Assembly: GCF_012933545.1 (NCBI RefSeq)
Contig: NZ_JAADJU010000010.1
Coordinates: 62,001-126,000, forward strand
DNA: 64,000 bases
Direction: 5' to 3'
DNA from: Rouxiella aceris
GTDB taxonomy: Bacteria > Pseudomonadota > Gammaproteobacteria > Enterobacterales > Enterobacteriaceae
Position 1 is the stretch's first letter, and every line of letters begins with the position of its first letter. Below, one piece after another: positions 28,712-37,393 of the stretch. Below the pieces are notes generated by a model that worked only from the letters and a program-made list of their open reading frames with translations, was not told the DNA's origin and did no database searches. The translations under genes were made by a program, and so were the position numbers.

Positions 28712-30229
28712 GTGTCAAAAGTAAACTCAAACACCACATCACAGGAAAGCGTCAGCATGAACGCTTTCAAACAACCTCGGGCCTTCTACCTTATTTTCTC
28801 CATCGAATTATGGGAAAGATTTGGTTACTACGGTCTGCAGGGGATTATGGCCGTCTATCTGGTCAAAATGCTTGGCCTGACCGAGGCCGAATCCATTACG
28901 CTTTTCTCCTCCTTTAGTGCCTTGGTTTATGGCTTTGTTGCCATTGGCGGTTGGCTGGGGGATAAAGTATTAGGCTCCAAACGCGTTATCGTACTGGGTG
29001 CCATTGTGCTGGCGCTGGGTTATGCCCAGGTTGCCTATTCAGGACATGATCTGTTCTGGGTCTATATGGGGATGGCAACCATTGCCGTGGGTAATGGCCT
29101 GTTTAAAGCCAACCCCTCTTCTTTGCTGTCAACCTGCTATGAAAAAGATGACCCGCGTCTCGATGGTGCTTTCACCATGTATTATATGTCGGTGAATATC
29201 GGTTCCTTCTTCTCCATGTTGGCAACCCCTTGGCTGGCGGACAAATATGGCTGGAGCGTGGCTTTCTCGCTGAGCGTTGTCGGTATGCTGCTTACCCTGG
29301 TGAACTTTATGTTCTGCCGCCGTTGGGTGAAGCGTCAGGGTTCAAAACCCGATTTCCAGCCACTGAATTACGGCAAACTGCTGATGGTATTGATTGCCGT
29401 TGCTGCGTTGGTGGCGATCTCCAGCTTCCTGCTGCACAACCAGTCGATTGCCCGCTGGGCGTTAGCCATTATTTCTCTGGGTATTATTCTGGTATTTACC
29501 AAAGAGACCTTCGCCTTAAAAGGCATTGCACGCCGTAAAATGATCGTTGCCTTCCTGCTGATGCTCGAAGCGGTGGTGTTCTTTGTGCTTTACAGCCAAA
29601 TGCCGACATCCCTCAACTTCTTTGCCATCCATAACGTGAATCATCAACTGTTTGGCTGGGACTTTCAGCCTGAGCAGTATCAGGCGCTGAATCCATTCTG
29701 GATCATGGTCGCCAGCCCGATTCTGGCCGCCATTTACGCCAAGATGGGTGACCGTATGCCGATGCCACACAAGTTTGCCATCGGTATGGTGCTCTGCTCC
29801 TGTGCCTTCCTGATCCTGCCGTGGGGCGCTCGTTTTGCCAGCGATGCCGGGATTGTGTCGGTCAACTGGTTGATTTTCAGCTATGCCTTGCAAAGTATTG
29901 GTGAGCTGATGATCTCCGGTCTGGGTCTGGCGATGGTTGCACAGTTGGTCCCTCAGCGTCTGATGGGCTTTATTATGGGTTCATGGTTCCTGACCACCGC
30001 TGCGGCAGCGATTATCGCCGGGAAAGTGGCCGCGTTGACTGCAGTGCCTGCGGAAATCAACGATGCTCACGCCTCACTGGCCATCTACAGCCATGTCTTT
30101 ATGCAGATTGGTATTGTCACTGCGGTGATTGCCCTGTTGATGCTGCTGACGGCGCCAAAACTGCATCGTATGACGCTGGATCAGGCCAACGATGAGAAAC
30201 AGCCGCAAATTGTGGCGGCAAAAGCCTGA
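28712..30229 (+). CDS. dtpA: Dipeptide/tripeptide:H+ symporter DtpA
   Basis: Proton-coupled uptake of di- and tripeptides across the inner membrane (POT family). 505 residues, 14 predicted membrane helices. The POT signature [10 protein letters not shown] (proton-coupling ExxERFxYY) is intact, as are the conserved segments [13 protein letters not shown] and [15 protein letters not shown]. The start is GTG with AGAGG 8 nt upstream, matching the family N-terminus ([15 protein letters not shown]). Confidence 0.96.
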   Translation: MSKVNSNTTSQESVSMNAFKQPRAFYLIFSIELWERFGYYGLQGIMAVYLVKMLGLTEAESITLFSSFSALVYGFVAIGGWLGDKVLGSKRVIVLGAIVLALGYAQVAYSGHDLFWVYMGMATIAVGNGLFKANPSSLLSTCYEKDDPRLDGAFTMYYMSVNIGSFFSMLATPWLADKYGWSVAFSLSVVGMLLTLVNFMFCRRWVKRQGSKPDFQPLNYGKLLMVLIAVAALVAISSFLLHNQSIARWALAIISLGIILVFTKETFALKGIARRKMIVAFLLMLEAVVFFVLYSQMPTSLNFFAIHNVNHQLFGWDFQPEQYQALNPFWIMVASPILAAIYAKMGDRMPMPHKFAIGMVLCSCAFLILPWGARFASDAGIVSVNWLIFSYALQSIGELMISGLGLAMVAQLVPQRLMGFIMGSWFLTTAAAAIIAGKVAALTAVPAEINDAHASLAIYSHVFMQIGIVTAVIALLMLLTAPKLHRMTLDQANDEKQPQIVAAKA

Positions 30230-30317
30230 TCTGCTAATGCAAGCCACCTGCTGAACGATTTATATCGTCGCAGCGGGTGAATTTTCGCCAACGTCGTTGG
30301 CGATGTCAGGCATCCTG

Positions 30318-30343
30318 AAGTGGCGGTTTAACCGCCACTTTTT
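30318..30343 (+). terminator. dtpA terminator
   Basis: AAGTGGCGG-TTTAA-CCGCCACTT with following T residues. A second inverted repeat (CGCCAACGTCGTTGGCG) lies just before it. Confidence 0.9.
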
Positions 30344-30473
30344 GTTTCTTTTGTTACCTTCGCTGCAATTTATTGCCCACATTTTGCCAACATGCAAAAG
30401 CAGAGTCTTAAGTATGTCGCAAAAATAAGGTAATATTACCCTCCTTTTATAAGCAACCAAGATAAGCCTTGTC

Positions 30474-31673
30474 ATGATTATCAAACCTAAAATTCGTGGT
30501 TTTATCTGTACGACCACTCACCCGATCGGCTGCGAAGCCAACGTGCGTGAGCAAATTGCATACGTGAAAGCGCAAGGCAAACTGAAAGACGGACCAAAAC
30601 GCGTCCTGGTCATCGGTGCCTCCACTGGTTATGGGCTTGCCTCAAGAATTAACGCCGCTTTTGGTGCAGATGCTGCCACCATTGGGGTGTTCTTCGAAAA
30701 ACCGGGTAGCGAAAGCAAGACGGGTTCCGCTGGCTGGTATAACTCTGCGGCTTTTGATAAAGCGGCAAAAGAAGAAGGCTTGTATTCCAAAAGCATCAAC
30801 GGTGATGCATTCTCCAATGAATGCCGCGATACCGTTATCGATCTGATTAAACAGGATCTGGGTCAAATCGACCTGGTGGTTTATTCCCTGGCCTCGCCGG
30901 TGCGTAAACTGCCTGACTCGGGTGAAGTGGTTCGTTCGGCTCTGAAGCCTATCGGCGCACCTTACCAGTCGACTGCCCTGGACACCAATAAAGACAAACT
31001 GGTCAGTGCCGTAGTAGAACCGGCCAACGAGCAAGAAATTGCCGACACCATCAAAGTAATGGGTGGTCAGGACTGGGAACTGTGGATGAACGCGCTGGCT
31101 GATGCGGGTGTGCTGGCCGATAACGCCAAGTCCGTCGCCTATTCTTATATCGGTACTGAGCTAACCTGGCCAATCTATTGGCACGGTACGCTGGGTAAGG
31201 CGAAAGAAGACCTCGATCGCGCGGCGCAGGCCATTGACAGCAAGCTGAAAGCCAAAGGCGGCTCAGCGAATGTCGCGGTACTGAAATCTGTAGTAACCCA
31301 GGCTTCTGCTGCCATTCCGGTTATGCCACTGTACATCTCTATTGCTTTCAAGATCATGAAAGCGCAAGGGATCCACGAAGGCTGTATCGAACAAATCCAG
31401 CGCCTGTTCGCTACTAAACTTTATAACGACTCAGTGCCGGATACCGACGATAAAAATCGCCTGCGTCTGGATGACTGGGAGCTGCGTGATGAAGTACAAA
31501 AAACCTGCGGCGAGATCTGGTCTCAGTTGAACGATGACAATATCTATGAACTGACTGACTATCAGGGCTACAAAACCGAGTTCCTGCGTCTGTTTGGTTT
31601 TGGCCTTAACGGCGTTGACTACGATGCGGATGTTAGCGCCGAAGCTGACTTCGACGTGATCACCCTGGCTTGA
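30474..31673 (+). CDS. fabV: Trans-2-enoyl-ACP reductase FabV
   Basis: Last step of each fatty-acid elongation cycle, NADH-dependent reduction of enoyl-ACP. 399 residues, the usual FabV length. Rossmann loop [11 protein letters not shown] (about 48-58) and the FabV-specific Tyr-x8-Lys active site at Tyr235 and Lys244 ([10 protein letters not shown]), longer than the x6 spacing of FabI. Members of the family are known to tolerate triclosan. Monocistronic. No fabI is present at its usual place after sapF, so this may be the main enoyl reductase of the strain. Confidence 0.97.
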   Translation: MIIKPKIRGFICTTTHPIGCEANVREQIAYVKAQGKLKDGPKRVLVIGASTGYGLASRINAAFGADAATIGVFFEKPGSESKTGSAGWYNSAAFDKAAKEEGLYSKSINGDAFSNECRDTVIDLIKQDLGQIDLVVYSLASPVRKLPDSGEVVRSALKPIGAPYQSTALDTNKDKLVSAVVEPANEQEIADTIKVMGGQDWELWMNALADAGVLADNAKSVAYSYIGTELTWPIYWHGTLGKAKEDLDRAAQAIDSKLKAKGGSANVAVLKSVVTQASAAIPVMPLYISIAFKIMKAQGIHEGCIEQIQRLFATKLYNDSVPDTDDKNRLRLDDWELRDEVQKTCGEIWSQLNDDNIYELTDYQGYKTEFLRLFGFGLNGVDYDADVSAEADFDVITLA

Positions 31674-31680
31674 TGCTATA

Positions 31681-31700
31681 AAACGCCCCTCGGGGCGTTT
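31681..31700 (+). terminator. Proximal copy of the fabV terminator stem-loop
   Basis: AAACGCCCC-TC-GGGGCGTTT, directly after fabV but lacking the T tract. An exact 20-bp copy recurs at 31832-31851 on the far side of a 131-bp repeat. Confidence 0.7.
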
Positions 31701-31831
31701 GAGTTTGATGACAAAGTCGTCTTGATGATCGAGATACCCGGGCATAGCACACCCAGGGGCGCTCCGGCGGGCAAGCCCGCTACGACCCCAACGGTGCACT
31801 CTCCCTAATAACGGACTTTGTCAGCAGTCTG
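31701..31831 (+). repeat. Terminator-associated repeat, full copy A (131 bp)
   Basis: Begins GAGTTTGATGACAAAGTC and ends GACTTTGTCAGCAGTCTG. These ends are imperfect inverted repeats (14 of 18 positions, with ACAAAGTC exact). The interior contains GATCGAGATACCCGGGCATAGCAC and a CGGGC-AA-GCCCG stem. The same ends and left half occur in reverse orientation at 55168-55261. The element is bracketed by an exact 20-bp duplication of the terminator stem-loop. It encodes no protein; a non-autonomous mobile element is the favoured reading. Confidence 0.8.
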
Positions 31832-31855
31832 AAACGCCCCTCGGGGCGTTTTTTT
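31832..31855. terminator. Distal terminator copy between fabV and the GGDEF gene
   Basis: AAACGCCCC-TC-GGGGCGTTT with the T tract on the plus strand. It abuts the stop codon of the convergent GGDEF gene. It would end transcripts from fabV that read through the repeat. Confidence 0.85.
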
Positions 31856-33776
31856 ATCCCTGGCGGCTAATCCGCAAACCTTCCTCGACAATATAACGCC
31901 CTTTCCCTGTCTGTTTTGCCTGATACATTGCCGCATCGGCGCGCGCCATTATGGAATCTGGTAACATCGAATGCTGAGCATGTCCGTAAGCGACGCCAAT
32001 ACTTGCCGACAGCGTGATTGGCACACCCGCAATGCGGTCATTCTCACTCAATGCCATCAGCAGCCCACGACAAATGGCCGGGACGTCTCGTTCGGCAGCC
32101 TCAATATGATTAAGCAGAATAACAAACTCATCCCCTGCCAGGCGAGCAACGATATCCTGCGAACGCACGTTATCACGCAGCGTCCGGCCAAAACACTTAA
32201 GCACTAAATCGCCAAATTCATGACCGTAGCGATCGTTGTATCCTTTGAAATTATCGATATCCAAAAATAGCAGGGCAACATCCTGAACGGCGTACTCTTG
32301 CTGGCGGGCAATATCATTCAATATATGCTGAAAGGCGCGACGGTTAGGTAAACCGGTCAGCGAGTCGTGATTGGCTTCATATTCCAGCTGCGCCTGCAGC
32401 TCTTTGATTTCAGTAATATCGGTAGAGAGTCCATAGAATCCATCCTGTGGATTGTCGCAAGGGATCAGGGTGGTATGCAGGATGCCGCCCTGTCCGGTCT
32501 CGGGATTACGAGGAATTTCAATTTCATAACTCACCGACTTGCCCTTTAATACCTGCTCAATCAGCGGTTCGGCAAACAGATAGTTATCCTGACCCAGCAC
32601 CTGCTGCACGGTCATTTGCGTGATTTGCTGCTCCGGGATACCAAACCAGTCGGTATGAAACTGATTGATAAAGGTGTAGCGCTGGTCAGCATTCACATGA
32701 CAGATTAACGCCGGCATATTATCGGTGATAGCTCGCAGGCGATTTTTGCTCTCGGTCAGTTCTCGTTCCCGCGTCATTCGCTGGGACATTTCCTGGTGCA
32801 GTAGCTCAATGGCCACCTGCAGCTCATGGGTACGGGCAATCACTCGCTGCTCGAGATCCTGCTGCAGCTGGTACAGGCTCTGCTCTATCCTTTTACGTTC
32901 CGTAATGTCGTTAAGCACCACAATATAGTGGTGCGGCTCACCCTGTACGGTGCGCACCAGCGAGGCGGTGACACTGGTCCATATCGGTTCGCCATCTTTT
33001 TTGATCAACAGTTTTTCTACCGTAAAACTGTCGATCTCACCGCTTAAAAGCTGCGGCAATAACGGTGTTTCTTCGTGGCGATCCTGGGGATGCACCAGAT
33101 CGCGCACTGATTTATCCTGTAGCTCCAGTTCACTGTAACCGAGCATGCGGCAAACCTGCGGGTTGATACGCAACCAGTTCCATTCCATACCCAGCAGCGA
33201 AAAACCTACCGCGGCATGCGAAAAGGTTTGTTCAAAAAGAAGTTCACTTTTTAGCAGATCATCTTCAACCTTTTGCGTATGCAAACGTCTCTCAAGGCTG
33301 AAAATATAACTTTGCACCAACGCGGTCATATCACTCAGCGCCTGTTGATCCTCGGTATCGAGGTCGCGCGCTTTATCATCCAGCAGACAGAGTGTACCCA
33401 GCGTAATCCCCTCTCTGGAGCGCAGCTGGCAGCCAGCATAAAAAACGATCCGCGGTTCACCAAGCACCATTGGATTATCGTAGAAGCGGTCATCCTGACG
33501 CGCATCTGTTACCACCAAAATTTCCTGCTGCAAGATGGCGTGCCCACAAAAGGAGATGTCGCGCGGTGACTGGGAGATTTGTAACCCGGTATACGAGAGA
33601 AACCATTGCCGATCTGCATCGATTAAGGAGACCAGGACAGCTTTGACATGAAAGTGCCGCGCCGCCAACCGGGTAATACGGTCCAGCTCTTCAACTCGGG
33701 GAGAGTCAAGGATACCCAGCGTGGTCAGCAGTGTTTGGCGCGCCTGTTCATCGGCGGCAAGATGCGGTGCTAACAT
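31854..33776 (-). CDS. GAF-PAS-PAS-GGDEF sensor, probable diguanylate cyclase
   Basis: 640 residues, no membrane helices: GAF (about 20-160, FCGHAILQ and TLCLLDD), PAS (about 180-300), a coiled-coil linker, a second PAS (about 350-465) with its PAC end, and GGDEF (about 475-635). The substrate loop is AGDEF; such variants have been shown active in other bacteria. The metal-binding Asp in FLDIDNFKGYND and the NRRAF and RADAAMYQAK segments are intact. GAGAG precedes the start. Converges with fabV; the input signal is unknown. Confidence 0.9.
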   Translation of the reverse strand: MLAPHLAADEQARQTLLTTLGILDSPRVEELDRITRLAARHFHVKAVLVSLIDADRQWFLSYTGLQISQSPRDISFCGHAILQQEILVVTDARQDDRFYDNPMVLGEPRIVFYAGCQLRSREGITLGTLCLLDDKARDLDTEDQQALSDMTALVQSYIFSLERRLHTQKVEDDLLKSELLFEQTFSHAAVGFSLLGMEWNWLRINPQVCRMLGYSELELQDKSVRDLVHPQDRHEETPLLPQLLSGEIDSFTVEKLLIKKDGEPIWTSVTASLVRTVQGEPHHYIVVLNDITERKRIEQSLYQLQQDLEQRVIARTHELQVAIELLHQEMSQRMTRERELTESKNRLRAITDNMPALICHVNADQRYTFINQFHTDWFGIPEQQITQMTVQQVLGQDNYLFAEPLIEQVLKGKSVSYEIEIPRNPETGQGGILHTTLIPCDNPQDGFYGLSTDITEIKELQAQLEYEANHDSLTGLPNRRAFQHILNDIARQQEYAVQDVALLFLDIDNFKGYNDRYGHEFGDLVLKCFGRTLRDNVRSQDIVARLAGDEFVILLNHIEAAERDVPAICRGLLMALSENDRIAGVPITLSASIGVAYGHAQHSMLPDSIMARADAAMYQAKQTGKGRYIVEEGLRISRQG

Positions 33777-33983
33777 ATTGCGCTCTCATATGAAACAATG
33801 ATGATGTCAACCATTTTACCGCTCTTATCGACAAATCCCTTCACATTCCGCTGACGAAGGTCAAAAATCAGAATACTGACAGGTTATTTATTTGTAACAG
33901 CCCTGAGCGATTTACTAGCATTTCCATTAAAAAAAATTAACTTTCAGAAACATCAATCTCCTCGCGCTGTCTGGCGAGACGGC

Positions 33984-35015
33984 TTATAGCGAGCTGACCC
34001 AATTGACGTGGGTTGCATCTATAATGTCATGACCTGTATTGGCTTTCTGGAACAAAGTACGCATTTCTGACGGCGTTGCCCCATATACCTCCTGAAAGTA
34101 GCGACGCAGCGCACTCAGCTCCAGACCGCATTGATGGGCAATGGTCGCCAGACTTTGATCCGACATGCTGGAGGCGCGTAGCAAGCGCTTGGCGAGCAAT
34201 AATCGTCGGCTGCGGATAAATTGTGCAATGCCGCCTAATGGCTCAAACAGTCGATAAAGACTGGAACGTGAGATGGCAAAGTCTTTGCAAAGCTGTTCAA
34301 CATTGATTGCCTGCGCAAGATTGTTCTCGATAAACATGCAAATCCGCTCCAGCCGGGCACTGTGCGCAAAAGGTTGTTCAACCTTTTTACCGGCAACCAA
34401 ATGCAGGGTTTGCAAAAACACGCTGGCCGCACCTTCGCCGGTACTGAGCACTTCCTGCTCGGTCATTTGATCAAACACCTGCACCATGGTACCAAAATGG
34501 TTGCGCAAAATAATATTGACCGGCGAACTCGCCGGAATGGTTTTGCCATGTAGCGAAGCAATATCGACATTAAAATGTAAGCTGTGCTTAGGCATAATTA
34601 TGTACTGGTAGGTACATAATCTCGGCCGCAAATCGCCAGGAAAAACATGGATCTTGATTGGCTGTGACATATCCTGAATCAGGATATCACCCTGCTTTAA
34701 CTGAAAGCGTTTGCCAAAGCACTGGCAATCCATACCGCCAATGATCACGATAAAGATCACAATATGATCCGGCATGGCAAACAGATTACCGTATTGCCGG
34801 TCGATATCATGCTCGCTAACAGTAAGGACGCCACCGATTACTCGACCAAAATTGTAGCCAGTAACGCCCCAGTCAAACTCTTCGAAATGGCGTTGGGGTA
34901 ATTCCAGTTTAAAACCTGCACTGGACATCCCGTCCTCCCACTCGTAAAAACGCGTTTCAAAATCGTTGTACTTATTAGCTGAATCGACAATTTTACGTGA
35001 TGAAGAATCCGTCAT
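33984..35015 (-). CDS. AraC-family transcriptional regulator
   Basis: 343 residues. C-terminal AraC/XylS double helix-turn-helix (about 225-320: INVEQLCKDFAISRSSLYRLF and LATIAHQCGLELSALRRYFQEVYGATPSEM). N-terminal cupin-like sensory region (about 50-190) of the type seen in regulators that respond to small molecules. No Shine-Dalgarno is obvious before the ATG. Divergent from a weak frame at 35150; targets unknown, possibly the neighbouring cyclic-di-GMP genes. Confidence 0.88.
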   Translation of the reverse strand: MTDSSSRKIVDSANKYNDFETRFYEWEDGMSSAGFKLELPQRHFEEFDWGVTGYNFGRVIGGVLTVSEHDIDRQYGNLFAMPDHIVIFIVIIGGMDCQCFGKRFQLKQGDILIQDMSQPIKIHVFPGDLRPRLCTYQYIIMPKHSLHFNVDIASLHGKTIPASSPVNIILRNHFGTMVQVFDQMTEQEVLSTGEGAASVFLQTLHLVAGKKVEQPFAHSARLERICMFIENNLAQAINVEQLCKDFAISRSSLYRLFEPLGGIAQFIRSRRLLLAKRLLRASSMSDQSLATIAHQCGLELSALRRYFQEVYGATPSEMRTLFQKANTGHDIIDATHVNWVSSL

Positions 35016-35149
35016 TTACACACCATATTAGTAAGAATATTCTTAGACCATAATCACTCATGCCCATCAAATCAATACATAACGAACACAGGTAATACAA
35101 ATTAATTTAATCATTCAGCTAGCAGGCTTATGATTCAAGCGATTGGTCT

Positions 35150-35494
35150 ATGCCAGGGCATTGTATTATTTCAGCTTATTTTTTCAACAAAGCGGAATTA
35201 ATCAAAAACGCTACTCAATTGATGGCGATGTTGGCGAGAACCGGGCGCTTATTGGTGAGTTTTTTTAATCAATTAGCAGAGGGGGGAGCTGATTACATTT
35301 CATGGCTTATCCTCAGTCAAAATGGGGATCACAGTGAAAACTTTATCGACAAGTCAATCGATTACTGCCTGGCGGAAGTCAGTGAGTCAATCATAATCCT
35401 TATGAGATACTCGTATTATTCCCCGTTAGCAGTGGATTGTTGCCGAGAAGGCTTATCGATGGCATTAAAGGGCAACATTAAATTCAACAAGTAA
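35150..35494 (+). CDS. Uncertain hypothetical protein
   Basis: 114-codon frame in AT-rich DNA between the AraC gene and the small membrane-protein gene. No ribosome site precedes its ATG and I recognise no domain; the middle (SEVSESIIILMRYSYY) is mildly hydrophobic. It may be a chance frame or a decayed gene. Confidence 0.22.
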   Translation: MPGHCIISAYFFNKAELIKNATQLMAMLARTGRLLVSFFNQLAEGGADYISWLILSQNGDHSENFIDKSIDYCLAEVSESIIILMRYSYYSPLAVDCCREGLSMALKGNIKFNK

Positions 35495-35649
35495 ATGAAA
35501 ATAATTTTCATAGACGCACGGTAAATACATACTGTTTTTGTTATATTTATCATAAGTACAAGCAGCATGCTGTACACAAAACAATCGGCCAGCTTATGGC
35601 TCGACAGACATGCATAACGGCAGTTCCCCCCTATCACCAGGATGAACAA

Positions 35650-35970
35650 ATGGAAAAAAGAAAAGTCCTGGATGAAGGACGTCAGTTAAAACGCCTGAAT
35701 GCCGAAACGAGAAAACTCTCGCATGTACATAAATGGTTTGCCATTGTGGCAGCGTTGGATTGTGTGCTGGTTTTTTTCTACGACAGGGATATGCGCAACA
35801 TTGTGTTTTCTGGCGGTGTTTGTCTGGTCTGCACTTATCTGTGGTTCAAAGGCCGCATGCGCTCTCGTGCCTACCGCCGCGAATACCGGGAAAAGTATGC
35901 CAAAGACCCGGCACCGCCACCCGCAGCCCAGGAGTCTGCGGGTAAAGACGGTAAACCAGTAAGTCAGTGA
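35650..35970 (+). CDS. Small two-helix membrane protein, unknown function
   Basis: 106 residues. Basic N-terminus, two membrane helices (about 30-45 WFAIVAALDCVLVFFY and 52-68), then a strongly basic segment (KGRMRSRAYRREYREKY) and a Pro/Ala tail. The start at 35650 is supported by AGGA 8 nt upstream; an in-frame ATG at 35596 has none. Lies 86 bp upstream of a membrane GGDEF gene in the same direction, so co-transcription is likely. No family recognised. Confidence 0.65.
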   Translation: MEKRKVLDEGRQLKRLNAETRKLSHVHKWFAIVAALDCVLVFFYDRDMRNIVFSGGVCLVCTYLWFKGRMRSRAYRREYREKYAKDPAPPPAAQESAGKDGKPVSQ

Positions 35971-36056
35971 GTTTTTTATAGCAAAGAAACCTGGATGGCC
36001 TGTTTTATCTATCAGGCGGAATATTAAACGCGCAATAGCAAACGTAACCAACATTT

Positions 36057-37187
36057 ATGCATCTGAACGTCTATACGTTATATATTTTTGAGCTTTTTAT
36101 TCTCGTTCTGCTCACGGTAGTCATGATGTGTGCCTGGCTTGGTGGTCGACGTGATCCCACGCTGGGTTTGACCGCTATTATGCTGGCCCTCGGTGCACTT
36201 TGTACGCTGCTGGGCAGCATGCGTAACGCGAATCCGCTTATTCCTATTTTATTGGGAAATATGCTTAACATTCTTTGTTATGCCATATTATGGAATGCAA
36301 TACGGATGTTTGCCGCCAGAAAGGCCAAGTGGCAGTGGGTAGCAATCGGTCCGCTGATATGGGCGCTGTTTTGTCTTTGGCCCACTTTTATGCAGACACT
36401 GGCCTTACGTATTCAACTTAACTCAATCCTGGTTATTACCTTTACCGCATTAACCAGTTTTGAACTTTGGCGGGCACGCAAGCAGTTGCATGTCACCTTC
36501 CTGCCCGCCATGCCGTTGATTGTTTTGCACGGTTTGTTTTATGCCATCCGGCCATTTTTTGATAATGGCGTGCCCTATGCCGAAGTGGCTGGCGGTCACA
36601 GCAGCGGTTTTTTTTCGGTGCTGATTTTTGAAGCCATTCTTTACGCGGTCTGTCTGTCTTTTATTATTTTATCCATGGTGTATGAACGCGATCAGTTAAG
36701 CTATAAGCAAGCGTCTTTGCTCGATCCATTGACCGGAATGGCTAACCGTCGCGCCTTTGTTCAACAAAGTGAAATTCAATTACAGCGTCAGTCCCGCGAT
36801 CAGCGACCACTGACACTTATATTATTTGATTTGGATAATTTCAAAATAATTAATGACAAATTTGGCCACCACGGTGGTGACAGTGCCTTGATACATTTCT
36901 GTCATATTGTCGAAAGATGTTTAAAAGGCCCGGAGATTTTTGCCCGTATTGGCGGCGAAGAGTTTGCATGTCTGACACCGAGTACGCTGCCTCAGGCATT
37001 AAACCTGGCGGAAACCATCAGGCAGCAGGTTGAGCAGGAATCGCAGGTGGCGATTGCGATGACCGTCAGTATTGGGCTGACCGCCAGCCAGCCATTGCAG
37101 GACACGCTTTCCAGCCTGCTGGTAAAAGCTGATACGGCACTTTATCAGGCGAAATCTTCAGGTAAAAATCGTATCGAGCTCAATTGA
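36057..37187 (+). CDS. Membrane-bound diguanylate cyclase (GGEEF)
   Basis: 376 residues: six or seven membrane helices (about 8-205), then a GGDEF domain (about 220-375) with active-site loop GGEEF, intact metal ligand in LFDLDNFKIIND and NRRAF. The inhibitory I-site position reads KGPE rather than RxxD, so product inhibition may be lost. Makes cyclic-di-GMP at the inner membrane; the membrane part is the probable sensor. Confidence 0.9.
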   Translation: MHLNVYTLYIFELFILVLLTVVMMCAWLGGRRDPTLGLTAIMLALGALCTLLGSMRNANPLIPILLGNMLNILCYAILWNAIRMFAARKAKWQWVAIGPLIWALFCLWPTFMQTLALRIQLNSILVITFTALTSFELWRARKQLHVTFLPAMPLIVLHGLFYAIRPFFDNGVPYAEVAGGHSSGFFSVLIFEAILYAVCLSFIILSMVYERDQLSYKQASLLDPLTGMANRRAFVQQSEIQLQRQSRDQRPLTLILFDLDNFKIINDKFGHHGGDSALIHFCHIVERCLKGPEIFARIGGEEFACLTPSTLPQALNLAETIRQQVEQESQVAIAMTVSIGLTASQPLQDTLSSLLVKADTALYQAKSSGKNRIELN

Positions 37188-37393
37188 TGATTATTCATGC
37201 GGATAATATATCGATAACCAGACTTAAGACCAGATAACTCAATGAATTAGCAAATTTAAAAACAACTATAATATTCTCGATACAATCTGGGTAATAATTA
37301 GAATCAAAGACGATGGTAATTCAAATTTTGACTCCGTGCCGTGGCAAAGGGCACCTGCTTGCACTCATATTCTGCTCAGGGTATTAAATAAAA

